Source: Undaria pinnatifida (lineage: Eukaryota; Sar; Phaeophyceae; Laminariales; Alariaceae). From it: a DNA stretch of 64,000 bases. Under the pieces are notes generated by a model, which saw only the letters and a program-made list of their open reading frames with translations, was not told the DNA's origin and searched no databases. The stretch is taken from positions 1,976,501 to 2,040,500 of the forward strand of contig JABAKD010000014.1 in assembly GCA_012845835.1 (NCBI GenBank), read 5' to 3'. The stretch's first letter is position 1. The number at the start of each line of letters is the position of its first letter. Positions 34,400 through 47,534 of the stretch are shown here, one piece after another. The translations under genes and the position numbers were made by a program.

Positions 34400-35215
34400 A
34401 TCAGCACGAACTCTGGGTGTTGCAATAAAGCTTAGTTTGGGTATATCGGTCAACCTTTTGCAACTGGTCAAACGGACTAATACCCCAATAATACTAAAAC
34501 AAATGGCGTCGTCGATAGACCATGTTCGTTTTGGGTCGTGGGTTCATTTTTTTCTTTTTTTATCCTTCGGCGGATGGGGAAATATCACCACACTTCCACG
34601 TTTTTTCATATGCGTCCTGTCTGTGTCGATTTAACTCAAATGCCTTCACAACCAAGCGCTAGATGGCGTGTCCTTCGGATCCCATTACAATAGCGATAGC
34701 GTGAGCTGTCCCTATCGGCGGTCCTCGTTACTACCCCAGCGGCGTAATCTGCCGTTGTATACGGATGCGTGAGCATGTCGACCCGGCCTGTCCCCTTTGG
34801 GTCAGGTTCGGTGGAGATAGCCACCCGGAATGGCATCTTTCCGGGTAGTGTGGGACTTGCGCAAGCTCACCCACTAACAGAACCCCCACTCATGAGAGAT
34901 CGGCCTTCCGCCGGCCTTGGTCCAGTTGCGGTCCACCTTACCCATTCTCGGGCGTTGGTCCTCGAGGGTTCAAATCCTGCATCCACCATCAATAAACTTC
35001 TTCACACTTTCCCCATGTCGAACTTGAAAAATACTCTCACTCCCCGGTATACCCAGGAAATGAAACGGCTTGGATAATTGACTGGTCCGCCCGTATATCC
35101 GGCCGACCTGCTATCCCGCCGTTTCAGAGAGGGGGTTAGTTTGGGCAAGCTATTGGTTAACTTTTCGCACGTACGTGGTCAAACGGACGGATACCCCAAT
35201 AATACCTTAACAGTG
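34400..35215 (-). mobile_element. short LTR element, minus orientation, split by another repeat
   Basis: 34400-34545 is the reverse of a partial LTR start (GTATTATTGGGGTATTAGTCCG) plus the internal domain (GACGCCATTTG, ACCCACGACCC). 34960-35215 is the reverse of a full LTR preceded by the tRNA-like segment GGTTCAAATCCTGCATCCACC (34974). Between them 34560-34720 matches the block inside the Tc1-like MITE at 21690-21850. The tRNA-like segment here differs in the T stem from the 17- and 23-kb copies. Confidence 0.55.
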
Positions 35216-35369
35216 CGCTGACATCAGATGTCGTTGGGTATGAGGTATGTAGAAACAACGGTATAATGTGAAGACAACAACAACATTAATATGAGGACAA
35301 CAACAACGAGGCACCTTTACCGGCTTTGTCCCACAAATTGTACCATATAACGTTCCAAATATATTTCGC

Positions 35370-35930
35370 TTTATAGAGCTGCTTTTTTTGTGTTCTTGTG
35401 CCTTTTTTCGTCAAATCGCGAGAGGGCGTCGACCCAACCCTAACCTTTTTTTTTTTTTTTCGCACACTTCACTTCCCAGCTTCTGGACAAGCCGTGGTCA
35501 CAGGTGTCGTCCTTTCTTCCCCCCAGTTCTTGCCTTCGATTTTTATCGCGCATAGGGTTCAGCAAAGCCACTGCTCGTCGATTTTTCATCGACTGTTTGT
35601 TTGTTGCTAACTCACGCTGTCGCACTTTCCGCAAGTCAATTTGCGCACAAGAAAAAGTCCCCACAAATTTTATACGAGTATGTATGCACTCAGGGGGATT
35701 CGAACTCACGAAACTGGCCTATACCAGGCTCGAGGATAACCTTATACGCCACCGGGGCGACCGGGCACCTAAACCACGCTAGAGCTCCGACCCGAGCGCG
35801 GGTTCGCCGCGCGTCTTGGAAAAACTGATAACAATTGTGCGGACAGCCTCAAACATCGAAATATACTTGTCATTTTATTATCTAGTATGATTTGTGGGAT
35901 TAGAAGATCGCAAAGGCTACTGACAAAAAC
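35370..35930 (+). repeat. second copy of the telomere-motif repeat, with a SINE inside
   Basis: AATCGCGAGAGGGCGTCGACCCAACCCTAACC (left) and GAGCTCCGACCCGAGCGCGGGTTCGCCGCGCG, AAAAACTGATAACAATTGTGCGGAC, ATGATTTGTGGGATTAGAAGATCGC (right) match 25690-25950. The SINE at 35447-35764 separates the CCCTAACC block from the right part. Confidence 0.7.
35447..35764 (-). mobile_element. tRNA-derived SINE inserted in the telomere-motif repeat
   Basis: Minus strand: CCCGGTCGCCCCGGTGGCG, TGGCGTATAAGG (A box with one change), GTGAGTTCGAATCCCCC (B box), body, and poly-A (T-run at 35447-35460). Close to the 22-kb copy. The uninterrupted host sequence at 25.7 kb confirms the insertion. Confidence 0.82.
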
Positions 35931-36010
35931 AACAAAACTATGTCATGTGAGCTTTAAATCAAGTAATAAACGGAAACTCGTGCTTGGGTTGAAAAAAAAG
36001 TAGGTATCGG

Positions 36011-36965
36011 ATGACTGCGGGTGACCCACTAAGACTAAGGCAGGACGTGCACGGGCGACATGGATTACCCAAGGAAAGGGCCTTGGTTAAGGCAATAGGC
36101 GGAGTTTCCGTCAAGGTGGCATTTCTCCATCTGGACCTACCTCACAGAAATGCTATTGCAGTCCAGGTGAGATGAACGCGATCCACGACTACGGTTCAGA
36201 ACTGGAAAGGCCAGCTAGGGAAATCGTAGCAGCTGCACAAGATCCCCGAGATACCAACAACAAGAACGACGAGCGAGTAGAGGCAGCAGGCAGAGACGGA
36301 GCGCCGGCCGAAGAGAGCAGCGCCCTACCATCTAAAGGGGCCTCCTTGTGCGCGCATGGGTCGAGCGAGAAATCTGGGGTGGTGCCAAAGCAACAGCCGC
36401 TGTCTACGCAGACGGCCGAGCGTGAGGATCAGCAGTTTGTATAATGGAAGGTAGCCGAAAGGCGGAGGAGTAAGATCAGGAGGTGGAGCAGCAAGAGCAG
36501 CAGGTTGTGGTTGTGCAGGAGCCGCTGGCGGAGGGGTCACTTTCATCGCCGCCCCCCGTACCATGGAGTGATGAACCAGATTGGTGGTTAGACCGACCCT
36601 CGGCGCCGACACCGCCGCCGACCAGTAAAGAAGATGGGGATACGGCAGAGCAGGCACCACCGCCGCCGCCTCCGCCGCTGCCGCCGCCGATAATATCTTT
36701 GCCGGTTGACGACGCGACCTTGCGCGGGCGTAAGGTAGATGAGATCAATGGTGACGGCGAGGCTGGGTTTTCTTTCTGCTGTGAGAGCGTTGCGGATTAG
36801 ACACTGAATGAATGGACATGGTGAGCGAGGGACCAGGAGGAGGAGGAGAGTGAGGAGGAACGGACCTGGTTGGAGAGCACTCGTGGTTGGTCTAAGGAGT
36901 GAAAACCAGCGTCGCCGCAGGCACTGTCTCCTTCGATCACGACTTCGCGAGAAGGAGAAGGTCAT
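36011..36965 (+). CDS. hypothetical open segments of unknown origin
   Basis: Three short plus-strand frames follow each other: 36011-36172 (begins MTAGDPLRLRQDV and reaches a CAG|GTGAGA donor-like site at 36168), 36172-36444, and 36483-36800 with a proline-rich tract. Composition is less repetitive than the surroundings and contains GAG/CAG-rich codons. I recognise no domain. They may be a gag-like region or fragments of a captured gene. Within the large intron a same-strand gene is unlikely but possible. Confidence 0.2.
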
Positions 36966-37979
36966 CGGCCTGGAAAACCAAGTCTACGTATGATATGATG
37001 TGTTACTCTCCGCTTGTTATCTCTCGTTAATCGCGTTGTATTCGAGGAAAATATATATATATATATAGCTCGTAACATCATTTTCTGGAGCTGAGTTAAT
37101 GCCGACCCTCCCGCCCCCCCGTTTCCTTCCCCTTTGCTGTGAGACTGATTTTGTATTTCTTGTGTGTGGTCTGGTATGATAACCCATTGGTTGCGTAACC
37201 TATACATATTATATGTTAGCGGGCTCTTGCAGCAGTAGTAGTGTACTTGGTTTGCTGTGACTGTTGACTTTGAGGAATTTGCAAAACAAGGCTGGTGGAT
37301 GCTGGATTGAGATTGAAGCTAGGAGTTGTTGATTGTGCCCAGTCAGTCGTGTTCCTTTGTCAGGGTTACGCCGCGCATGACAATGATCACCCCCTTCCCT
37401 AGTCTTTCCCTGATATTGCGCTAATAATGTCTGTGCGTCTCTTGGGTAATGGAAGATTGGTTTGGGTACAGTAGTTGTATGGTTGTACCCGGCATTGCTT
37501 CAGGGTCAGGGTTCTCTACGAGTTGGATCGAGCTCGTGTAAACATGTTGTTGGCTTCACGACCAGTTAATAATCGCGCGTACATGCCAAAATGCAAGTAG
37601 GTTGCGATTGATGTGAAACGAGTTTGTTTGCAGGTGCTGTTGTCCGACTTACGTCTATCATTGATGTTCCGCTCGGCAAAGTCGTTGAAACACAGACCTT
37701 GTCTAATGCGTGGCGAGTACGAGTTTTGCGTGAGGAAATCAGATAGCCGAGCGAGCACGTACAACCTCTTCCCAAACAGAGCAAATACATAGGTCACACA
37801 TAATGCCCCCCCCTCCATACGTCATATCATGATAGCAGCTGATTGATCACCCTTGTTTTAATATATACTGTTGACCACTTTCGAAGATTGGAACACAGGA
37901 GGTATGTTGTTATAGGTAACACCACTTTGGTTACAATACAAGCTGGGCCGGCCATGACGCCGTGAATTCACAAATATCG
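36966..37979. other. anonymous intron DNA
   Basis: No gene recognised. An (AT)n tract lies at 37051-37067. The minus frame 37516-37818 has no family I know. Confidence 0.4.
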
Positions 37980-38261
37980 CTGTGCCCCACTCAGCGTTTG
38001 GAGTTCGGATCTGGATTTTTGACACGTGATTTAGAGCAAGCTCATCAAAACACTACTACTTGGGAATCGCAAAAAAAAAAAAAAGAGAATTTCGGTGACT
38101 TTTGGTCCGTTTTATGATCATGGATTTCGTTCGGCCGCCCGTATGTGGGCAAGACTATACTGAGTATATTTTTTGGGAATTCCAAGTAGTATTTGTTTAA
38201 GGTTGCTCTAAATCACGTGTCAAAATTCAGGGCCGAACCATGAAAAATGAGCGGGGCACAG
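37980..38261. mobile_element. foldback/palindromic MITE-like element
   Basis: CTGTGCCCC at 37980 is inverted at 38253-38261. The arms (about 37980-38070 and 38170-38261) share, in inverted order, GTTCGG, TTTTGACACGTGATTTAGAGCAA and ACTACTTGG. The central 90 bp are unrelated. No clear target duplication and no coding capacity. Confidence 0.7.
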
Positions 38262-39505
38262 AGATTTTTTTTTTTTCGCTTTTTGTCGAAAACGCTTGAC
38301 TTAGTCTATATATGGAATCGAGTTTTGGCAGTATCTCTTGATGGGTGTCGAATTGGGCAATGAAACTTATATCGATGTTGTTCTAGAGTCTTCAGCATAG
38401 TGTCCACCAAATTTCACCTCGATTGACCGTTTTTTCTTATTTTCGTACGGATTTTTTTGTTTATTAAGTTGGAAAAGTTCTGCACGGATTTTTTTGTTTT
38501 TCAAATTTGGAAAAGTTGGTGCTTTTGAGTTTTCGCGGATATCTCGACGAGATCGAGTCGGAAAAAATAATAAGCCTTTGAATTTTTCAAATATATACTT
38601 TTTTTCTTTTCTTCATATGCAATGTGGTGTCAGGGGTAGCGCTTCGATTTTTCAAGTCGTAATTCGTAAAAGCGGCGGCGGGAAAGCTTTCTGGATTATT
38701 GTCGGTTTCTTGGCCGGCCAAGCCTGTACTTATTTATCGTGAGAAATATTCTAAGGGACCGGGAACCGATAATAGAATGGAATGTTGTTTGTTGTTCATA
38801 AAGAGAATTCAACGTTATGGTTCATAGTTTCTTTTGGCAGAGTACGTACGTAGCTCACTTTGACAGCAGCAGCTGACATTGTTTGGCTGATCGCGCTTGT
38901 GGAGATACCAAGTGGATACTGCACGGGACGGTGCTGGCAGACTGGTACAACACGCGAACAGACAGAGCTGTTGTTTGCAACTGGACAGCAGTCGCTCACT
39001 GGACCAGATAATTCGTGATTCCGTCATTCTTCAGTTCATCGCTAGACGGCGATTCGCGGAATGAGCGAGAACAAGAAGCATTCTCGAAGGCGAAGCGCTT
39101 CATACGAGGCAAAGAAGGCGAGCGCGGAAGCGTCGACAACGAACGGGCCTCGCCTTGACCGGTATGATATTACGTGCAGCTGCGGGTTGTCACTTATCCC
39201 CTCAATTCCCGATGCTGGTCGGCGGAGAGCGTGTGTGTGCGTTTGAAAACGGTTCGAGCGAGTTGTGTTGCTTGTGCAAAAACAAACGAAAAAAGAAGGC
39301 GGGTAAATAGCAACAAATTCAACATGATGATCAAGCACATGCGCATCACAGATCGCGGCAACAAGATAGCATCGGACTCTCCCCCCGATCGAGGCAGATA
39401 GATCTTTTATATAATCAGCGACGTCAGCAAAAAAAGGGTAACTACATGGTTGCACCTATCGATTATAATATTCTATCTAGCGATCCATGTACAACAACAA
39501 ATTAT
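38262..39505. other. anonymous intron DNA
   Basis: No gene recognised. A 61-codon frame at 39061 begins with a lysine/arginine/serine-rich peptide but matches nothing I know. Confidence 0.4.
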
Positions 39506-39509
39506 GAAG

Positions 39510-41440
39510 CTTTAACACGTTGTTTACCACACCTAAAGATTGTGTTGCATACCACATCTAACATCAAATCTTCTAGAATAATGAACAAAACCCGGCAGGT
39601 GATATAAAGGGATGTCTTCTTGCTACAGCCGTCAGATTTGTCGGATTTAAAGTTTCCGCGTACATATTGAAGTGTCCCGCGCGCCCCCCCCACACCTCGA
39701 TCCCTCTTGTTCAAACGCCCCACCTTCAATCAAAATCTACCAGAGCAGTAAACACTACCAGCCGGCTGATATCAGCTCAGTATCTTTCTGGCCATCTAAC
39801 ATCAAATCTTCTAGAACCATAAACAATACCAGACAGGTGGTATAAAGGGATGTCTTCTTCCTACAACCGTCAGATTAGTACCCTTTAAGGATTTATAGTT
39901 TCCGCGCACATATTGAAGTGTCCCCCCCTAATCCCTATTGTTCAAACGCCCCACCTCAAATCAAAACCTGCCAGAGCAGTAAACACTACCAGCCAGCTGA
40001 TATATCACCTCATTATCTTTCTGGCCATCCATGCCGTAGCTCCAATTCACCCCCCCCCTCCCCCCCTGTTTTGTTTTGTTTTTTCCCCGACATTTTGATC
40101 AAACGTCCCACCTACAATCGAAATCGGCCAGAGTAATGAACACTTCTAAAAAATTGATATCACGTCATTATATTTTAAGCTATCCATGACGTAGCTTGCA
40201 TTCACCCCCCCCTTTCCCCACCCCCTAACGCCACCTCCTTCCCCACCACCCGTACGATCGCCTAGACCTAGCACCACGCGTAGAGCAATCCCCTACATAT
40301 ATGCGTAATATGCGCGATCAGAGTATCCCACATAAGCTTTCAAATATGAGCTTCGACCAAACGTTCGATCTCACTGCTGGAGTGTGATTTTATATTGTAT
40401 GTGACCTAAACCTCTCGAAAACCCTTCCCCCCCCCCCGGTTCCTCCCCACTTCTTTTTTTTTCCCCTGCTTCCACTTGCTCAAACGCCCCACCAAACATC
40501 GAAATCTGCTAGAGTAGTAAACACTTCCACGCACTTGATATCGGCTCATAAATCGTTCTAGAGCCATCCAGGCCGCTGCCGCAATCCCCCCCCCCCCCCC
40601 CGAGAAAAAAACGCCCCCTACTTCTCCACCACCCGCACCATCGCCTAGACCAAGCACCACGCGTATAACAAACCCCTACATCTAAGCGAGTGGTTGTTGT
40701 TTAAAAAACCCTTTCGCCCCGCCCCGCCCCCCTCCTCCCCCCCCCCCCCCCCCCTCCCCCCGTCCCGCCCCCCCCCCCCCTCCCCCTCCTCCCCCCCCCG
40801 CACCATCGCCTAGACCAAGCACCACGCGTATAACAAACCCCTACATCTAAGCGACTGGTTGTTGCTTAAAAAACCCTTTCGCCCCGCCCCGCCCCCCTCC
40901 TCCCCCCCCCCCCCCCCTCCCCCCGTCCCGCCCCCCCCCTCCCCCCTCCTCCCCCCCCCGCCCCACCCCCACCCGCTCGAACGCTCCGCCCTCTCCTCAC
41001 CGGTTGTACGACTTACAGGATAGGGTTTATAGTTTCTACGCAAAGATTGAGCTGCCCCTCCCCCCCCCCCCTCTCCTTTCCCCCCGCTTCCCCTTGATCA
41101 AACCTAGGCCCCTACGTCCTTGAAGACTCCGCCCTCCCCTCACCGTTATTTGATATACAGGATTCACTTGATAAACTGATGCATTTGGTTCCACAGCTGT
41201 CAGATTTTGTCCCCCTCAAAAATGGGTTTTATAGTTTATGCGCACAGACTGACGATCATCACCCTGTTGACCCTGATAGCTACACTGTAGTTGCAAGAGG
41301 AGACGCCGATCTATATCCTTAATGAGGACACACGACCCGTAATTCGCGCAATCGGAGAATCACACACAGCTTGCAAAGAAAGATGAGTTAAGACAAAATC
41401 TTCGATCTCACAGCTGAAGTGTATTTATATTTTTATAATA
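39510..41440 (-). repeat. Rep-A modules, minus orientation, with local tandem duplications
   Basis: A block of about 240-260 bp (TCTAGAA..AT(A/G)AACA, GGGATGTCTTCTT, CCGTCAGATT, TTCCGCG(C/T)ACATATTGAAGTGTCCC) occurs at 39555 and 39805. A 165-bp block beginning CACCATCGCCTAGACCAAGCACC occurs at 40636 and 40801, each followed by C-tracts. The family body and end (CACCCTGTTGACCCTGATAGC, CAGCTTGCAAAGAAAGATGAG, GATCTCACAGCTGAAGTG) close the region at 41255-41425. Confidence 0.72.
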
Positions 41441-42985
41441 ATAAATGCCGCTGTGGGGTAACGAGCCGACTCTGCATGAGTCAGTCAGCTGATGACCGCC
41501 ACGACGGGAAGGCGGAGAATGTCATTCGACGGACAGACTGTTTAAGTTGCAGGCTAATAATTTCGTAGTTTATGAATTTTACTACCTGGTATAATATTTG
41601 GGTTTCGAATTTCGCATTTTGAATGGTTTTGGCGTGTGCACAGCCGGGAGGCGGCTGATTGGTACTTTAATGGGTGTTTGATATTCTGTTTTTTTGGAGG
41701 TGACACGTAGCATTATTGGTGTCGAATACCTAACCGTGGTTCTATCTCATACCTGGTGGACATTGTTGCTGTGACAGTAAGCCCCAACCACGGAGAGGCC
41801 GACGGAGGGACTATTGTTTTTGTATTACTCGGATGGTTGGTTTGAGTGGACAATATCCTCCGTACGTATTAATAGTACGTAGTGCGGTCATGATGCTATT
41901 TGGGAAGATGTGAGAAATTGACCATTAGAAATAGCACCATGGCCCCATAGTTTAAGGACGTTGAATGCGTACATCGATTGTCGTGGAGTATGACGGCACT
42001 CGCGTACGTATGATAAGTCAGTCTGTACCTGGTATATATTATCCTGTGGCATATATCAGGTGGATATAATGATGGTGGAATATCTCTGTTGTCGTCCCTT
42101 GCAGTGGATGTTCTGATACGTACGTCCATGGTCGAGAGCGCCATCCAGTGGCGATGTTTGTACTGATGCTTTAAGTCGGTTATATACTACTTTGTGGTAT
42201 AGTATCAAAGGAAGAGTAGGAACTTTTGTGTTGGTGTGTATGGCATACGACCTTGTATATATTATAACGGAGTACCCGCATCTAAGAATATGAATGCCGT
42301 GTGTGGTGGTTAGTTAAGAAAAATGGCGATAGTATGGCATACCAGTATCTGTCGGTGTTTATCGAATTGAGATGAAGAGAGTTTTAGACCCGGGACCGGT
42401 GACCCCCTCTTGGTCACTGGACTTGACTTGGCTTTCTTCCCACTTCGTTTCGACTTCCCTCTTCCGTGAATGAAGGCAGGGACGACCCTGATAATGTAGT
42501 TTTTATGGCAATGTTGTATAATTGTACTGGGTATCAGCTTCGCTTGGAGACAGCACAGGTTCTTCTTTGTAGATTTCTTATTATTGGCGTTGAGCTGTGA
42601 GAAGATCGAGGAGACAGGAAAGGAGAAGGAGTGAGAGCATGGGGGTGGGGTGAGGCTCACAGAGTTCGCTTCACTCCAGCATTGCTGCTGTGCTCTCTTC
42701 TGGACCTTCACCTATGGAACGTACAAAGAACGTTCTAAGTGTTCTATATTCCCATGAGCGCTTAACGCGTTTACTTCTTTTACCTATCTTGTCCAGAGGA
42801 GGAACATTCCATCACCGAGAACGCTCTTGTGGTATAAGCTAGCTAGATTCTACGGGTTGTCCGCTCCACCCAGAACATTCCGTTTGAGATAATCTTCTTG
42901 AGGCCAATGGACCATAACTCTGCGGGCTATCTTACCGAATCTATTGCCAGCTATACTGACACTCTATTACAAGGATGGCGCGGTG
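41441..42985. other. anonymous intron DNA
   Basis: No gene recognised. Two TACCTGGTA words (41590, 42026) belong to the dispersed motif described in the findings. Confidence 0.4.
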
Positions 42986-42995
42986 AAGGTGGCAG

Positions 42996-44400
42996 TTATG
43001 CTGAAGTGACAGCATACGGAAGGAGCGGTGGTCGATAGAAGAGCGGACTGAATTGGGGCAACCCGAGTCCTGTAGCTGGGGTTATGAGCGGCTCGGCGCA
43101 ATTAGCCACGTGAGGTACACCGTTAATTAAACGTTCAGGGTGCACTAGACACATGATGTTGGCACTGCACGTAGTTTGGCTTAAAGCGACGTATAACTGA
43201 CCACGGCAGCGGACGTCATCTCCAAGGTCGAGACCGACTCCAGACAAAGTTTGGTCTTGGCTTTTGTTGACGGTAACTGCGTAGCAAACGCGTAGGGGAA
43301 ATTGTCTTGGATGGGATGTGATTCCTTTGGGCCCGACTTTAACTTTGAAAAATATTCGTGGCATTTTGATGGGGGAATCTGGAGCAATGACCTCAACGTC
43401 AATAATGCGAGGGGATACGGCCCGCCCAACGCCTTTTTTACCGTTAACGATGCCGGTGTCAAAGTCACCTTTATGGGCGACGACACTCATGGCAGCCAGC
43501 TGTCTTTTTTTCGGTTAGCAGGAGATGCGTGGGAAGACGCCGGGAGGCGTTTACCTGTGGGTGCTTTACTGACGGCGCGGTTAAGGGCGCTGTAAGTTGT
43601 AATTTGTTTTGGGCACTGCGACGACCCGATGAAGGATAGTTTAATTTCTTCTTGGCGCGAATATATATATCACATGCCCACTCTTCTTGGTCAACGAAAG
43701 ACAAACTTTTCAAAACTTTCTCGCACATAAGGCGTTGCCCCGAAGAAAAAATATCTTAACACGTTTGTTACTTTTGACTGAGAGTGTTTGTGATTTCTTG
43801 AACGGAATCTCTTTGCTGATGCCAGGACTCCCGCCGGATTCTCCGTTCTAAAACAGTAAGCTGTATTGAAGTGATTTGTGAGCAGGGCTCCACAGTAGGA
43901 CAAACCGAAGGCGGCGACATAGGTTGTCAGGTCCGGCACAGGGGAAAGTGTACACAAATCTTTGTGCGCGCGTTTCGGGGTCGTCTTCGAAAATGAGCGC
44001 GGCGATTTCTTTCCCTGTTAGAGGTGGGGCGTCACCGAAAACCGAAACGTGTGTTTGCCTAGTAACTTGCGCAAACTCGATGCCAACGTTATCTGCGGAC
44101 ACGTCGTTGTTGTTCAGATCTAGTAATATGGATTTGTATTGCGTTATGCATGAGTTGTGGGTTGCGAGTGAAGCTGACAAAGTTGGACGGTGTCCATGTT
44201 CAAACCGTTCGTAGATCGGGCCTGTTGCATCATCTCGGCATCGTAAATGAACATGCGAACCTTGTTTATAACAGGCGTACGCTCGTCTTACTGTCCACGG
44301 AAGGCATCTAATATACGGCGGTAAGCTCGGCCATGAAGCTGCAACATGCTAGGGTAGGCAGGCTGTGTCCACGTGGGGGGTGGTGCAGCTCCGAGCATAG
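42996..44400 (-). pseudogene. Helitron helicase remnant (RepHel), internally deleted
   Basis: The minus frame from 43490 gives the C-terminal part of a PIF1-like Helitron helicase: KGDFDTGIVNGKKGVGR, PRIIDVEVIAP, FPLRVCYAVTVNKSQDQTL, VGLDLGDD, GQLYVALSQ and IMCLVHPERLINGVPHVANC. Upstream, in shifted frames, are pieces of the N-terminal helitron-like domain: LQLHGRAYRRILDAFRGQ followed by a stop, VRMFIYDAEMMQQAR (44.23-44.38 kb) and ILLDLNNNDVSADNVGIEF (44.18-43.85 kb). A full RepHel needs about 4 kb; here the middle is missing. NKSQDQT and YVALSQ differ from the usual NKSQGQT and YVALSR, losing the motif VI arginine, so the helicase is inactive. Confidence 0.85.
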
Positions 44401-47400
44401 TTAAACTGAATAAGCCGTTGTATTTACGCTGATTGCGTAAAAAATGTCTTTCAGTAAACATGAGTTCAATGCCAGGGGGTAAGTTGTAAGGTTATACGTG
44501 GGGACACAGAGTGCCCCCTGCAGGTCTGCCAATTGAGCAGGTCCTCGGAGAGTACTCACTTTCTTTGCCTTTCGTAGAGACGTAGCTTTATTCGATTCCA
44601 CCAGAGCACCGGATAGCTTCTGAGATCGGAGGCACTTATTTCCTAACTTTCCCGAATACAGAAAGCCAACCTTATCATACGAAACCCATCCAAAATATCT
44701 CAAATTCATAAAATTACAAGCCTTTCGAGGCCGCATTATAACACTAGCCCACCCTGATGAGTAGCATATGCAGAAATATGGAAGATTTGGGGAAACTCCG
44801 GTTCTACGAACTAGACCACGAGTCGAAGATGCGGGTCCTCAAACCCCACTCCCACACCTCTAACGGTCTGGCTATAGAGCCAGGAACTCGCGAAGAAAAG
44901 CAGTTGAGGGAAATGCAGACCCTACAACGAGGCAAAAGTCACCCATCAAAAAGCTGCCGCTTCGGGGGTTATACTGCCCATCTTCATGCGGTTGGTATTG
45001 CCGGTACCTAAGAGCATAGCATCGATAGTGCAGCGAGCAGCACTCCTTCAGGCGCGATCGTTCCCCTTTAGTGCGGTCGGTGGGGGAAACTATTTTGATC
45101 AAGTGTTGTACAGACCTTGTCCTCTGATTGGCACATGTACGACCCTCTACTGTGCTACCCCCCCTACACTACTGTTGGGGCAGATGCTGCCCGTTTTTTA
45201 GACGAGGGAAGTAATAATGCATAAGATTATAGCATGGCATAACTTGTGTCCTGCTGTACGTGGGACGACCAAGCACATGGCGCACGACCATCGTCGTGAA
45301 GGCCTCGAATACCATCCAGCTTCCTTCGTGTGTCCCATTCTTTGTTCGTATTTCGATTTCCTGTGGCCTTGTTTTATGTCGCAGCAGGGGCGCACAGAAC
45401 AAACCATGTCGATCAGCATCGCTATCATTACCCCCCGACGGCCCGACACCTGACGGGCCGAAAACGATACTCTCCGCTTTCGTTTTGATTCTGGCAAGCC
45501 GTTGTTTAGGAAGCTTTGTGCATGCACGTTACCATACCCAAGCTATTCTTGTTCTTTGTTTGGTGCACCTACGTTGACATGTTTATATCAATTTTACTTG
45601 ACGATTGCGGTGATTGCTTGAGATCTGAACAAGAACGCGTTGTGTGACACAATGCGATACTCTGTGTGATATGTCACGCCAGCGGAAACGAGTCCATCCA
45701 GACCTGGTTGGCTGTTGCCGTAGACCTAATGGAACACCACCATCGTTGTGCACATGCTAATTACCATGAAAGCATTTCATACTGTTTCGGGTTTAGTATA
45801 TCCTTTTCCGGGAGGAGAGACGCCCGTCGTCTTCTAGTTAGTTTATAAAGAAATTTTTGAGGGAAATGGCCTGGCATTTGGGGCGGGGGGGACGCTGTCT
45901 GGTGCCCACCCCCCACCCTCCCGCAGATGGGACGGACATAAACTAAGCGCAATGTTGGCCAGGATTGTTTTTTTCTGGGTTTTTTTGGGCCCTGGGAGGC
46001 ATGGGGGCGATGATAGCGGTGTATAGACACACCGATCTCTGTGTTAAGAGACGATAAGCACGCGACAGAGCATGCGGAACCCAGAGGCTTAGTATTGCCC
46101 TGTTTTCGTTTTGTTGTACCCTGCTCTATTTCGGTCTGTTCGATATGTGTTTCGCTGTACCTTGTTTTCATTGTATTATACGTTGTTGCGTGTCACTTCA
46201 TTGTTTTGGCGTCCAGTATCTCTTCTCTTTACTCTTGTGCCCGTTTTCGCTTTTCTGTTCCTTATAGCCTTGTTTATCTTTCTCTGCAAGTTGTCTGGCA
46301 CAGCCAGTGTCCGCGCCTGTTATTTATCCGAGAGAGAGGCAAGCGCTCTGTGCGCGTGTATCTCACATTAAACCGGCATCACCCCCCATTGACGTACATA
46401 ATATGCAGACTCGGTGGTCGAAGGGTGTGTACGGAAACGAGAGAGACTATACATCACAAATACACATGAAATTGTTGGCCATGCAGCGTCGTCTTTACGT
46501 ACCCTCGTTTTCTCTTCTAAATGAACATCACAATGTTGCAGTTCCTACTCTGATATACGGTACACCCCTCGGTTTCAGCTGCGACTTGGCTGCAAAAAAA
46601 ACAACCGTCTAAAGGACGAACATGGTGGCTAAACAAGTCGCGGTGCAATTAAATAATTTTAGGCGGATCCTGTGGAAGCTAGAGCTTCTAAAGGCTTCCC
46701 ACGCCGATATTCGAATAAACGTTCTTGCCTGTCTATGTCCAGAAGATCAACCCCCTACCTACGAGGTATTTGTTTTCAAGTACGTTCTGGAAGATCGCTA
46801 GAGGTAACGATCACTCCACCGACCTTGGTTCATAACCGTACCGACACTCACGAATATTCAGCTGTTTTTGCCGCCTCCTGACTCTCGAACTAGTCTCCGC
46901 AGCGTGTGAACCTTCTCAGGATGGAAGAAAGGTCCGGAGAGATTATACCGCATGGCACATGATATATAAATAGCAGTGAAGATGCGTGTATCCTGTGTGA
47001 TACGTAAAATGCTGTGAAGAGATACTTCGTACGAACACATCCACTCATTATTTCCTGTTTTTGCATTCGCTCCATTGTCAACCTCTCCATTCCTCCCTCA
47101 CTCCCCGCACCCCGGTTCATCCGCTACTCTCAGTTTCCTTTGACGGGTGTCGATCACCTCTTTCTCCCTCCCTCGCTCCCCCTTTCCTCTATCTGAGCCA
47201 AAACCTTCGCATACACGTGGTTACTATATGTTTCTGGCACACGTTCTCCATTTTTCTTTTTTTCCCTATGTTTTTGTCGAAGTAGTTTGCTACAATATAG
47301 TCAGTTTCTCAGCCGTGGACTGCGCTCGCGAGATACATCGATCATGCATATACAAGAAAACGTAATACCCTAAGGTTGTATGGGGCTGCGGTCGTCGATA

Positions 47401-47534
47401 TCTGCAGCTCGAATCCGAATGGGTATACAACCAGCTGTATATAACCGAGAAATCCGTTCGTAAACGCAGGACATTCCCTACCACTCTTCTTGATTTATTC
47501 CGTGTCGCGTTTTCCCCACCTTGTAAATATTCAG
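44401..47534. other. anonymous intron DNA before exon 2
   Basis: No gene recognised. GCTTCCCACGCCGATATTCG at about 46693 is one of three copies of a word that also occurs just after exon 1 and just after exon 2. The pyrimidine-rich stretch and acceptor at 47500-47534 end the region. Confidence 0.4.

Noticed and set aside
39061..39246. Small Lys/Arg/Ser-rich protein gene
   Set aside because: Short, overlapped by a longer frame on the opposite strand, and no domain or splice support.
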